The notes: a model not told the origin generated them from the sequence alone. A DNA stretch of 64,000 nucleotides from Paenibacillus puerhi (GCF_009846885.1 NZ_WUWM01000015.1:62001-126000); one strand, 5' to 3'. Positions 8,872 to 17,620 are shown, counted from the first letter of the stretch. Numbers and translations: made by a program.

Positions 8872-8899
8872 TAAAATTTTGAGGATCTTGAGCCGATAA
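8872..8899 (+). promoter_or_regulatory. SigD (sigma-28)-type promoter before the SLH surface protein
   Basis: TAAA at 8872-8875, a 16-base spacer and GCCGATAA at 8892-8899 match the flagellar sigma consensus TAAA-N15-GCCGATAT closely. It lies about 170 bases before the TTG start. No better SigA promoter is visible in this gap. Confidence 0.6.
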
Positions 8900-9067
8900 A
8901 AAAAGTACATGATCTTTTCCTCGGCCATCCTGTCTAACGATAGGGATAAGAGCTGGAAGGAGGCCGCTGATACTGGACTAGGTTACCGTTCGTTATGAAG
9001 GACGAGCGACGATGAAATGGCTTCGCACGCACTTAAAATTATCTTGCTCAGCAAGGAGGAGTACAAC

Positions 9068-12000
9068 TTGAAACGCCAAGCAACCCGCACGACTTCCGCA
9101 CTGCTTATCTTAGCTATGCTGCTCACGCTTTGGACGCCACTTTCAGCCACTGCGGCAACTGCGGTTACGATTGCCATCTCCAATCTGAATAACGTATCGG
9201 CGCCCGCCACAGGCGATGACAATAAACCGTCATCCAGCAATGCGGTGGATACGTTCACGACGAATCCGATTACGATTACAGCTAACTTTGCCGGTATTCC
9301 GGATAATCAGGTCCAAGGCATTTACCTCCGGATTACGAATACGACTACCCTTAAGGTATCGGAGGATAAAACCATCAGGCCGGTTCAGAACGGCAGCGAA
9401 ATTACTTTCAGCAACGTTCTGTTGACCCAGGGCTTGAATAAAATCGAACTTAAGCATGACTCGTTCGGATATACGTCCGTTCCGGGATGGGCGAATTTCT
9501 CTGCTGCCATGTCGATTAGCGATCTGGCTCTGAACGATCAGCCGCTCGTAGAGAATTCTACCGTCAAGAAAGCAGGCACGCTGCAATCCATCACAGGTAC
9601 GGCGGCCAATGCGGATGAAATCACCTTGTATCTCAACGGGGACGCCTATTATCCGGCGAGCTTTGCCCGCAATAAGTTTACGTTCTATTTTAATACCGGC
9701 CGTGTCAGCGATATGAGGCTGAAGCCGGGCAACAACGAGCTTACGTTTGTGGCCAAGCAAGGGAACAACACGTATTCCGTGAAACGCAAATTTATTTATG
9801 ACAACGGCGCGGCCTATCCGTATGATATCGAAGTATCCGGGCTGACCTCTCCGCTCGATTGGAAGGAAATCATTCAGAGACCTTCTATTGAAACGGAGGG
9901 AATTACAGATGTGTCGGTACGCATGAAGCTGAGGTCGATTACTTCTGCGGTCTACGAATATGAGTATGCCTATATATCGCTGGCGGGCATGGAAAGCCTG
10001 TACAAGGTCCGGTATGACTTTGTCACCAAAAGCTTCAGCGTACTCTCCAGTTCAGCGACGCCGAAGCTCAATAACGGTGACGCCGGAAGTCATTCCGTGA
10101 CACTTCCTATCGTGGTGTCTGGTGACTTTACTACGCACGATATTAAGGTCGATCTGCCCATAGCAGTCGGCAGTCAAACCCAGATTTTGAAGGTTCAATA
10201 TGAAGATACCAACTACCGGTTGGATCCAGTAGAAGAGCTGTTTTATTTTGATTTTGTAGACAAGAACAAGCCTTATATCGATGGCGAAGTGCAATTGATC
10301 GTCGACGAGGCGAACAATCGTACGGTAGCGTTGAACAAACCTGATGGAAGCACGCAAATAAACCGGTTTCCTTCCAAGCTGCGTATACTTACTAAAAACT
10401 CGGATCAAGTCCTGGTAAAGGTCAACGGTCAGCCTTACGACGATCAAGATCCGGACACAGCTAATACGGGCGGGCTATACACGGTCACGGGTGATATGGC
10501 AGAGGTTACGCTCAAAGGCATATCGGACGGTCAGACACTGCTCGAGGTTATTCCATACACCGGCGGATCTCCGTGGATGGCTTCGACGAAAACCTATAAT
10601 CTGCAGATTTCATCATCGCCGCTTTTGATTTTGGATAATGTCTATAACGGTATGGTCATTACGAACAAGGATCAATTGAGGTGCGGTACGGAGCAGCCGT
10701 GTATTTCCGGACGCTTGATGAACAGAGCCGGAGCTCCTGTCGATATCATGCTCAATGGAACTACCTTAATACCTGAATTTGACGCAACGAATCCCGAGCT
10801 CTTTAAAATTCCGTATACGGCACTCAATGCAAGCGGGACTTTGGAGCAGGACGGCAAGAAAACGCTGACCATTACGATTAAGGTAGGTACACAGGAAGTC
10901 GTATTCAAGTATGAGTTCTTTATCATATCGGACAATGGTCCTTCGATTACGATGTTCGATCTCGATTATAATGTGAGTGATCCGAGATTCGTGAAGACCA
11001 TGACGGGGTACACCACGACGGCTAGTCAAATTAATCTGCTCGGGCAAGTGGTCCAAGGGACCATGAGTCCGACGATGACGATCAGCGTGCAGCTTCCCGG
11101 CTCCTCGACGGAGTCCGTGTTGACAACAACGACTACAAGCATTAGCGATACGCCTAGAACGGTTCAGATTCGCCTGGATAAGTACGACTTCCCGGCGAGT
11201 ACGTATGGTGAATTTATTTTCACGTTAAAGGTAAGAGCGAATAACGGCTCTGAAATTCGTCAGCAGGTCCGCATTAAGCGTGAACCGCAGCCGTACCGGA
11301 TTATCGATCCGCTTTCCGTCGGCCTGACGCTGCAGGATCTGGTCCTGGTGAAAAACTCGGCGGGTAAGAGCCAATTGAATATTAATAAGAATTACATGAC
11401 TTTATTCATCTATGCCGAGAATGCGACCAGGGTTCTTGTCGGCAAAGAAGAGGCAGCGCAGCAAAAAGCATACCCGGGCTTGTTCCGGTATGACGTTAAT
11501 AATTTGAAGGCAGGCAATAACGAAATCAAGTTTACCATTGTGCGCGGGGATAACCAGCAGCCCGGCTCCATCGTTCTGAATAACACGAATACGGCCATCG
11601 AGGGGCTGCAATACAAAGCCAAAATGGCCAACTCGTTCAACGTATTCAGCGGCGATATTAAGCTGACGTTCCCTAAGGATACCAAGCTGATCCGCAACGA
11701 CCGTAATGCCAAGTTTATTACAACGGAACGGAGTCTGCTGTTCGGCATCGCAAGTACGGTAGACGGCCGACTCGAGAAAAGCGAGACTCCGGCATTCAAG
11801 GACTTCCTCGTAGAGAAAACAGGAAGATTCCGCCCGGCCAGCAAGCGTTATTGGATCGACGGGGGCACGATCGAGGATATTTCGGATGTAGACCCGGAAC
11901 GCGAGAACTTGATGACCCAGGCGCTTGTTAAAGGAGGCGGCCGCTTACCGACAGAGCGCTCCGATATTAACTCGTCGCTTGGACAGTTCCATAACCGCGA

Positions 12001-12922
12001 TATTAAATATTTGGTTGTGCCGAGTAAGCCTGGGACCCTTACGCTGAAATTTGATCCCATAATCAGGGATGAAGCTTGGAGATATCTAAGCGTGTTCCAG
12101 TATAACGTTTATGAAAATCCAAACGGGGGCACGATGCCTTCGCGCCCTAATGGCGAGTGGAGAAATATCGGCGGCGTTGTCAACACAAAGGACAACTCGA
12201 TTACCGTTCCGATTGATTCTTTCGGGTACTTCCAGGTCATGTATATGGATAACGGTTTTGGAGATCTGGATACGGCGTCTAATAAGCACTGGGCGAAGCT
12301 TTATATAGAAGCTTTGTATTCCAAGGGCATTATGCGCAGTAAAGATACGGAAGTCAGCAGATTTTTGCCGGACGAATTTATAACGCGCGGTGAATTCGTG
12401 CAGATGCTGGTTAATATCTTCGATCTTCCTCTGGAGAATCCGGATACGCGAGTCGATACCAGCGATCGGACGTATAACGGCATGTTCATCGATGTGCCTA
12501 GGGGCAGTGATTTGCGCAGCGGCTTCGGGCTTTATGACTTCAAGCATATTGAAGCAGCTGCACGAGCAGGTATTGTGCGCGGGACCGCCGGCAATATCTT
12601 TGGGCATGATCAGACGTTGACTCGAGCGCAAGCAGCGCTTATGATTGCCCGTGCTGCCGACCTTAAGATGACGGATGTAACGAAAGCGACAGCTGCCCTC
12701 CAAAAGTCATTTACGGACGGTGTAACGATTACCGATCCCGAGTTTATTCCGGCTATCGAAGCTGTTACCAAAGCCAAGCTGATGGATGGAATCCCGAACG
12801 ACTTGCTGGAAGGACAAACCAAAACGACCGTTCGTTTCGACGGCGCGTCCAACATTACGAGAGCTCAAGCTGCGGCTATAGCTTATCGCGTTCTTCAGCA
12901 ACAAAAGAAATTCCCTAAATAA
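9068..12922 (+). CDS. Large secreted surface protein with three C-terminal SLH domains
   Basis: 1284 residues from TTG 9068, preceded by AAGGAGGAG at 9053-9061. A Sec signal peptide (Lys/Arg start, hydrophobic core, cleavage near SATA/ATA at about residue 29) leads into a long beta-rich region of repeated Ig-like or bacterial-adhesin-type segments (about 40-1050). Three SLH domains follow from about residue 1063 to the end, each with an ITRGE/LTRAQ/ITRAQ-type motif that contacts the pyruvylated polymer. It would be displayed on the wall through that polymer. The middle part has no catalytic motif I recognise; an adhesive or structural role is inference. A SigD-type promoter upstream suggests co-expression with motility genes. 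Confidence 0.88.
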   Translation: MKRQATRTTSALLILAMLLTLWTPLSATAATAVTIAISNLNNVSAPATGDDNKPSSSNAVDTFTTNPITITANFAGIPDNQVQGIYLRITNTTTLKVSEDKTIRPVQNGSEITFSNVLLTQGLNKIELKHDSFGYTSVPGWANFSAAMSISDLALNDQPLVENSTVKKAGTLQSITGTAANADEITLYLNGDAYYPASFARNKFTFYFNTGRVSDMRLKPGNNELTFVAKQGNNTYSVKRKFIYDNGAAYPYDIEVSGLTSPLDWKEIIQRPSIETEGITDVSVRMKLRSITSAVYEYEYAYISLAGMESLYKVRYDFVTKSFSVLSSSATPKLNNGDAGSHSVTLPIVVSGDFTTHDIKVDLPIAVGSQTQILKVQYEDTNYRLDPVEELFYFDFVDKNKPYIDGEVQLIVDEANNRTVALNKPDGSTQINRFPSKLRILTKNSDQVLVKVNGQPYDDQDPDTANTGGLYTVTGDMAEVTLKGISDGQTLLEVIPYTGGSPWMASTKTYNLQISSSPLLILDNVYNGMVITNKDQLRCGTEQPCISGRLMNRAGAPVDIMLNGTTLIPEFDATNPELFKIPYTALNASGTLEQDGKKTLTITIKVGTQEVVFKYEFFIISDNGPSITMFDLDYNVSDPRFVKTMTGYTTTASQINLLGQVVQGTMSPTMTISVQLPGSSTESVLTTTTTSISDTPRTVQIRLDKYDFPASTYGEFIFTLKVRANNGSEIRQQVRIKREPQPYRIIDPLSVGLTLQDLVLVKNSAGKSQLNINKNYMTLFIYAENATRVLVGKEEAAQQKAYPGLFRYDVNNLKAGNNEIKFTIVRGDNQQPGSIVLNNTNTAIEGLQYKAKMANSFNVFSGDIKLTFPKDTKLIRNDRNAKFITTERSLLFGIASTVDGRLEKSETPAFKDFLVEKTGRFRPASKRYWIDGGTIEDISDVDPERENLMTQALVKGGGRLPTERSDINSSLGQFHNRDIKYLVVPSKPGTLTLKFDPIIRDEAWRYLSVFQYNVYENPNGGTMPSRPNGEWRNIGGVVNTKDNSITVPIDSFGYFQVMYMDNGFGDLDTASNKHWAKLYIEALYSKGIMRSKDTEVSRFLPDEFITRGEFVQMLVNIFDLPLENPDTRVDTSDRTYNGMFIDVPRGSDLRSGFGLYDFKHIEAAARAGIVRGTAGNIFGHDQTLTRAQAALMIARAADLKMTDVTKATAALQKSFTDGVTITDPEFIPAIEAVTKAKLMDGIPNDLLEGQTKTTVRFDGASNITRAQAAAIAYRVLQQQKKFPK

Positions 12923-12930
12923 ATCCAATA

Positions 12931-12977
12931 AATAAAGACATCCGGGACCGACAACTGCCGTTTCGGATGTCTTTATT
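12931..12977 (+). terminator. Strong terminator after the SLH surface protein gene
   Basis: A perfect 14-bp stem: AATAAAGACATCCG at 12931-12944 and its complement at 12964-12977, with a 19-base loop. A- and T-rich flanks make it able to work in both directions. Confidence 0.85.
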
Positions 12978-13051
12978 CTGTTGAGTATATAAGTAGGTTT
13001 TGGAATGCCCGGATTTAAGCAAGCCGTACTGAATATGGAAAATAATTAGTA

Positions 13052-13080
13052 ATGACGCCTTTATATATCAGGTGTATACT
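13052..13080 (+). promoter_or_regulatory. Possible distal promoter P1 of the S-layer gene
   Basis: ATGACG (13052-13057), 17-base spacer, TATACT (13075-13080). The -10 is good and the -35 matches four of six positions. It is the first of three candidates in the 457-base gap before the S-layer gene. Confidence 0.4.
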
Positions 13081-13147
13081 AAACTTCGTAAGCGAACCGG
13101 AGGCCGGAAGAATAGTCTGAGGGTGTTGCCGGGCTTCCCGCCGATAT

Positions 13148-13176
13148 CTAGAAAAAAACAAAAAGTTTTTTTCTAG
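13148..13176 (+). repeat. Perfect A/T-tract hairpin in the S-layer leader
   Basis: CTAGAAAAAAAC at 13148-13159 pairs with GTTTTTTTCTAG at 13165-13176 around an AAAAA loop. It lies downstream of P1 and upstream of P2 and P3. It could attenuate transcripts from P1 or act as a DNA-level binding or bending site. Confidence 0.75.
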
Positions 13177-13284
13177 GAGCGCAACTTTTCAAAGAACCTT
13201 GCGTTTAATACATTGAAAACAGCAAGGCGAAAGAAAACAGCAGGAGAAAGAACAAGGTTTGGATAATATTCACAAAATCCACTC

Positions 13285-13314
13285 TTTACCTTTGCTGGCC
13301 AGTCGGTGTATAAT
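13285..13314 (+). promoter_or_regulatory. Probable promoter P2 of the S-layer gene
   Basis: TTTACC (13285-13290), 18-base spacer, perfect TATAAT (13309-13314), about 130-215 bases before the two possible starts. Confidence 0.5.
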
Positions 13315-13351
13315 GTTCAATGGTATGTAGTCTGGAGTAAGCCCATTATTA

Positions 13352-13386
13352 TTGTTTACTAGTTTCTGCAATCTTATACATTGCAG
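13352..13386 (+). promoter_or_regulatory. Promoter P3 of the S-layer gene with an overlapping palindromic operator
   Basis: TTGTTT (13352-13357), 17-base spacer, TATACA (13375-13380). The -10 box lies inside a perfect inverted repeat CTGCAAT-N7-ATTGCAG (13366-13386), a typical layout for a repressor site. The regulator is unknown. Confidence 0.5.
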
Positions 13387-13524
13387 ACTTAACTAAAGTT
13401 AAATTCATTTTGCTCGCTCAACTCTGGGAAGGGGGTGAATCGGCTAATGAGGGAATCGAGCTATAATTTATCTAAAGAAAACTCTCAACAACCGAAAGAT
13501 ATCCGAGGAGGAGAAAAAAAGGTT

Positions 13525-16500
13525 ATGAAAAAAAGTTTATCCGCAATCCTGTCTTTGGCTATGGCATTCTCGATGTTTTCTTCCGTTGCATTTGGTGCAG
13601 AAGATGCTGCAACGAAGAAATCGTCTGCTGACTTCGACGATCTGAAAGATCTGACTGCAGAACAAAAAGTAATTTTTGACGAACTGATCGGCGCTGGCGT
13701 ATTCGACGGCGTAGGCGAAAAAGAATTCGGTTTGAAAGACAAAATGAACCGTGCTCAATTCGCTAAAGTAGCGGCTTTGATCTTCGACCTTGAAGTTGAT
13801 CAATCCAAAAAAAGCTCCAGCTTCTCTGATGTTAAATCAGAAGATCCAGCTAACGGCTACGCTCTTCCTTACATCGAAGCTCTGAAAGCTGCTGGCCTGA
13901 CTGACGGTTATGCTCCTGGCCAATACAACCCAGCTGGCGAAGTAACTAAGCAAGAACTCGCAACTTTCCTGGTTCGCGGTCTTGGTTGGGAAGCTGACGC
14001 TAAAGCAAGCGCTGGCGTAAGCGACAAAACAGTTTCTGACTGGGCTAAAGGCTATGTAGCTGTTGCTATCGAGAAGAAAATCCTGACTAGCGGCGCAGAC
14101 GGTACTTTTGGTGGTACTTCCGCAGCTACTCGCGATATCCTCGTTCTGGCTGCATACGCTGCTGACAAAGCATATGTACCACAAGGCGTAGTGAATGTAA
14201 CTGAAGCTAAAGCAGTAGGCGTTCAAAAAGTTGAAGTAACTTTCAACAAACCGGTTGATACTGCCAAAGCTAAGCTTGAGTTGAAAGCTGGTTCCAGCGT
14301 TGTTGAAGCTGATGTTAAATTTGCTGATGACAAGAAATCCGCAACTTTGACACTGAAGGATAACCTGAAAATTCGCGAAGGTAACTACACAGTTACATTG
14401 TCCGGATTAGAAGCTAATGAAGTTGGTAAAACAGTTGCCGAGTTCAAAGGCGAGGCTGAGAAGCTTGTAAAAATCGACTTCTTGAACAGCAACGATACGC
14501 TTGCTAAGTCCAAAAAAGCAGTTGTTAAGATCAAAGCTTCCAACCAATACGGTGAGAATGCTTCCTTGTCTGCAGGTAGCTATACAGTGTATGCAGGTAA
14601 TAACAACGATGCATACGTGAAGCTCGTGAAGAACACACAAGGCGAGCTGCTTCTGACTCTTGATATCGACAAGGATTCTTATCAATCCGGTTACGGTATC
14701 GTTCCTGTTAATATCTACGAGAACGACTCCCGTATCAACGCTACGAAGAACTTTAAAGTTGGTACTTCTCCGTTCATCAGTAAAATTGAACTGGGCAATG
14801 CAAGATACTCCAACAATAAAGATTCCTTGACAACTAAAGGTGAGTCCGTATACTACGACGTAGTTAACTACGATCAATACGGTAACATCGTACCTTTTAA
14901 CAACACGGAAGAAGAGAAGAGTAACACTAACGTTCAAATTATCGGTTATGAGCCAAATCTTAAATCAGAAGTTGGCGACTATAACAGCGACGAAATTCTC
15001 GAAGTCAAGTTGTACCTTAATCAAAATGTTGACAAAGCTGGCGAATACACGTTCTCCGTACACAATCAAGCAGGTCGCGTAACTGGTACAGTTCAAATCA
15101 AGTCGACTAAAGTTGCTACTAAGATTGAACTTGGCGAACTGAAAGATTCCAACGTAGCTGCTGGTGACAAAGAAGCGTTTATGGAACTCGTTGCTTACGA
15201 TGCTGATGGCAACAAGCTGAGTCTCGAAGATCTGACTAACGATGAGAACCTGAAACGTGTCAAAGTCTCCTCTTCCTTTGGTAAAGCTGCAATCGAAACT
15301 GCAGGCGAAAACAGAGGTAAAATCAGACTGAGCGAACTGCCGACAAACTCGAAAACTGTATTTACAGTTAGCGCACAGATTGCAGAGCCAGGTGTATTCG
15401 ACAACAAATGGAAGCAAGTGACTGTACAACCTGCTCGTTATGCAGATAGCTTCAAAGTTGTAACTGATCCTGCTAGAAAGATCGTTTCCGGTGCAGACAG
15501 CGCGCTTAAGATTCAAGTTCTTGACCAGTATGGTAAAGAACTGAAAGAACTGAAAAATGTTGATCAAAATGGTAACGTGTCTAGCTCTGGCGCCTCTTAC
15601 ACGGTTGCTGTAACAACAGCTACTTATGGTAGCGGTATGTCGATCGACTATCATGCTGATGCTGTTAAGAATATTGCCGGCCCATTGGATAATTCTTTTG
15701 TTGTTTCTGGTAAAGAAGTAGAACATCTGAACAAAGAGCACAAGTTTGTTTACAAAGGTGCAGGCAGTACAACAGATTCCATTGAAATCACTATGCAAAT
15801 TCTTAAGAACAATGTAGAAATTTCCAAAATTAGCCGTAAGATCGAAGCAATTACTGGTAGTGAGACATTGAACTATTCGGTAGAAGCGGTAAAAGATCTG
15901 TTCAACGCGGTTGATAACGGTTCTGTAGTTACTTCTGTTTATGGCCCTGATAAAAACGAACGTGATGCTCAAAGAGATGCAACAACAAGTAAATTTGCAA
16001 GAGAAGTTAAGGTCGTAGCTACTGACGCAGCTGGTAACAAGGTAGCCGTTCCAAAAACAATCACTTCTGTTACGGGTGACGCTTCTGTTGTAAAAACTGG
16101 CGTAAAAGATAACAAAGGCTTTGTAATTGGTTATAAGAAAGGTACTTCGAATCTTAACGTTGGTTTCGTAAACAACAAAGGCGAAACGCTTCTGAGAACT
16201 GTTTCGGTCAATGTTAAGGACGAAGCTATCAAGACTACGAAGATTACCGCTAAATCTTCCGTTGAAATAGCGAAACTTCCAGCAGGCGCAAATGTCTTTG
16301 AAGTTGCTGAAGTTAAAGTTACAGATAACTACGATGTAACTTATGAGAAGCTTGACGCTCAAAAGTACAACTATCTGCTCGGTGTTGTATTCAGCGTAAC
16401 AAACGTAAGAGATATTAATGGTAACCAAGCAGTAGGAACAGTTACGATCAATCAATATGGTGACATTTCTTATAGCGAAGGCAACAACATCCATTCCTTC

Positions 16501-16551
16501 GACATTGTCGCTAGCACGCTTGGTCAATCTGTAAGCATTCCTGTAAAATAA
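13525..16551 (+). CDS. Main S-layer protein with three N-terminal SLH domains
   Basis: 1008 residues from ATG 13525, which follows AGGAGGAG (13506-13513) and begins directly with a signal peptide (MKKSLSAILSLAMAFSMFSS, cleavage near FGA/ED). A second in-frame ATG at 13447, with its own SD GGAAGGGGGTG at 13428-13437, would add 26 residues. Three SLH domains occupy about residues 30-215 (TRAE-like motifs NRAQ, TKQE, TRDI) and anchor the protein to the pyruvylated wall polymer. The remainder is a series of Ig-like/beta domains rich in Lys, Asp, Val and Thr, typical of crystalline S-layer proteins. Codon use is visibly different from neighbours (many GCT, GTA, AAA, GAA, GGT), as expected for a very highly expressed gene. 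Multiple promoter candidates lie upstream and a terminator directly after. Confidence 0.92.
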   Translation: MKKSLSAILSLAMAFSMFSSVAFGAEDAATKKSSADFDDLKDLTAEQKVIFDELIGAGVFDGVGEKEFGLKDKMNRAQFAKVAALIFDLEVDQSKKSSSFSDVKSEDPANGYALPYIEALKAAGLTDGYAPGQYNPAGEVTKQELATFLVRGLGWEADAKASAGVSDKTVSDWAKGYVAVAIEKKILTSGADGTFGGTSAATRDILVLAAYAADKAYVPQGVVNVTEAKAVGVQKVEVTFNKPVDTAKAKLELKAGSSVVEADVKFADDKKSATLTLKDNLKIREGNYTVTLSGLEANEVGKTVAEFKGEAEKLVKIDFLNSNDTLAKSKKAVVKIKASNQYGENASLSAGSYTVYAGNNNDAYVKLVKNTQGELLLTLDIDKDSYQSGYGIVPVNIYENDSRINATKNFKVGTSPFISKIELGNARYSNNKDSLTTKGESVYYDVVNYDQYGNIVPFNNTEEEKSNTNVQIIGYEPNLKSEVGDYNSDEILEVKLYLNQNVDKAGEYTFSVHNQAGRVTGTVQIKSTKVATKIELGELKDSNVAAGDKEAFMELVAYDADGNKLSLEDLTNDENLKRVKVSSSFGKAAIETAGENRGKIRLSELPTNSKTVFTVSAQIAEPGVFDNKWKQVTVQPARYADSFKVVTDPARKIVSGADSALKIQVLDQYGKELKELKNVDQNGNVSSSGASYTVAVTTATYGSGMSIDYHADAVKNIAGPLDNSFVVSGKEVEHLNKEHKFVYKGAGSTTDSIEITMQILKNNVEISKISRKIEAITGSETLNYSVEAVKDLFNAVDNGSVVTSVYGPDKNERDAQRDATTSKFAREVKVVATDAAGNKVAVPKTITSVTGDASVVKTGVKDNKGFVIGYKKGTSNLNVGFVNNKGETLLRTVSVNVKDEAIKTTKITAKSSVEIAKLPAGANVFEVAEVKVTDNYDVTYEKLDAQKYNYLLGVVFSVTNVRDINGNQAVGTVTINQYGDISYSEGNNIHSFDIVASTLGQSVSIPVK

Positions 16552-16564
16552 TTAATTTAAGTTA

Positions 16565-16596
16565 AAGAGGAGACCCGCGAGGGTCTTCTTTTTATT
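16565..16596 (+). terminator. Terminator after the S-layer gene
   Basis: Stem GGAGACCC/GGGTCTTC with a GCGA tetraloop, then five Ts. It lies 14 bases after the S-layer stop and before the next SD, so the following gene depends on readthrough or its own promoter. Confidence 0.85.
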
Positions 16597-16615
16597 AAAA
16601 GTTTTGGAGGGTTTA

Positions 16616-17125
16616 ATGAAAACTAAGCATATTGTGCTGCTCTTTGTTTTTTTATCCTTAATCTCGTTTACGGGTTTTGGACAGGCAAGTGGAGGGACTA
16701 CTATCACCCAGCCAGGTTCTTTGGAAGATCCATTGGTGACAAAAAGTTATTTAGAGCAAATAATAAGTGAAATCAAATCGAGTAAATCGCAAGTTGATAC
16801 ACCAAACGAAATCGGTATGCCAAACAGCAGTTTAACCATTGTTGAGCTGAAACAAAACCAAACCCTCTACGGTGATGCAGGGTCTGAAATCATCGTACGC
16901 AGCGGAAAGGTGATGGCTATAAGCTCTGATGAAAACGGCATGGCCGATGTTACGAGCGGTAAGGACATAACGGCAGGAATGCCTGTCGAATTGAATCATT
17001 TACTTATCGTTCCACGCGAAGGACGGGGCATAAAACCAGACCCTAAGAATAAGCAGGATATCTTTGTCATGGTCCGAGGCAGCTATTTTATTGTCAATGC
17101 AGACGGTACAAAGGTTGCTCCATAA
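16616..17125 (+). CDS. Small secreted protein downstream of the S-layer gene, function unknown
   Basis: 169 residues from ATG 16616 (SD GGAGG at 16606-16610). A clear signal peptide (MKTKHIVLLFVFLSLISFTG, cleavage near GQA/SGG) precedes a short helical part (YLEQIISEIK) and a beta-rich domain with a conserved-looking run: LYGDAGSEIIVRSGKVMAI, then VTSGKDI, then NHLLIVPREGRG. I recall similar unnamed exported proteins in Bacillales and clostridia but no assigned function. No catalytic motif, SLH domain or membrane anchor is visible. Position right after the S-layer gene suggests a role at the cell surface; that is inference. Confidence 0.75.
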   Translation: MKTKHIVLLFVFLSLISFTGFGQASGGTTITQPGSLEDPLVTKSYLEQIISEIKSSKSQVDTPNEIGMPNSSLTIVELKQNQTLYGDAGSEIIVRSGKVMAISSDENGMADVTSGKDITAGMPVELNHLLIVPREGRGIKPDPKNKQDIFVMVRGSYFIVNADGTKVAP

Positions 17126-17165
17126 TTTTACCCGAATGACCAATTGTTCATACGTGTTACGGCAT

Positions 17166-17202
17166 CCTCAGAGGAGATAATAAGATTACATTACTTCTGA
17201 GG
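17166..17202 (+). repeat. Inverted repeat reaching into the SD of the SASP gene
   Basis: CCTCAGA (17166-17172) and TCTGAGG (17196-17202) form a 7-bp stem with a 23-base loop. The 3' arm overlaps the SD GAGGAGG at 17199-17205, so folding could limit translation. Confidence 0.45.
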
Positions 17203-17215
17203 AGGCTCATCTAAC

Positions 17216-17485
17216 ATGTCGAAGAACAATAAAAAGGTTGTGCCGGAAAGCGGAAAAGCGTTGGATGTTCTGAAATATGAGATTGCTGCAGAACTGGGCT
17301 TGCCGGTGGGAAAACAAATGTCCAGTATGAATGTGGAATTTGCCACAGAGCTCGGTACTATACCCTCCTACTCGGTAAAGGAAGATTATTGGGGGCATAT
17401 TGCTTCCCGTGATGCAGGGGCAGTAGGGGGAACGATAACGGCAAGGCTTATTAAAAAGGCAGAAGAAACCCTATTCAGTTTATAA
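17216..17485 (+). CDS. Alpha/beta-type small acid-soluble spore protein (SASP), long variant
   Basis: 89 residues, ATG start behind SD GAGGAGG. The first half of the SASP fold is seen in ALDVLKYEIAAELGLPVG, including the Glu-rich site that the germination protease GPR cleaves, and the second half in GAVGGTITARLIKKAEETL at the C-terminus. These proteins coat spore DNA and protect it from UV and chemicals. Usual family length is about 60-75 residues; here about 25-30 extra residues (with VKEDYWGHIASRD) separate the two conserved halves. Forespore SigG control would be expected, but I could not place a convincing SigG promoter. Confidence 0.82.
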   Translation: MSKNNKKVVPESGKALDVLKYEIAAELGLPVGKQMSSMNVEFATELGTIPSYSVKEDYWGHIASRDAGAVGGTITARLIKKAEETLFSL

Positions 17486-17620
17486 GGATTTAGTGAAGAT
17501 TTCTTTTATTAATCCTATCAAGGGAATTCAGGTAATGTTCTTTATAAAACCTTCAGGATCTTATCAATAACATACTAAGCAGAATGAATTGTTAATTTTT
17601 TCAGACAAGCCCCGAATACA

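Noticed and set aside
14965..16527. Long minus-strand open frame (520 codons) opposite the S-layer gene
   Set aside because: Caused by the biased codon use of the S-layer gene; the product is Cys/Asn/Tyr-rich with no fold signature.
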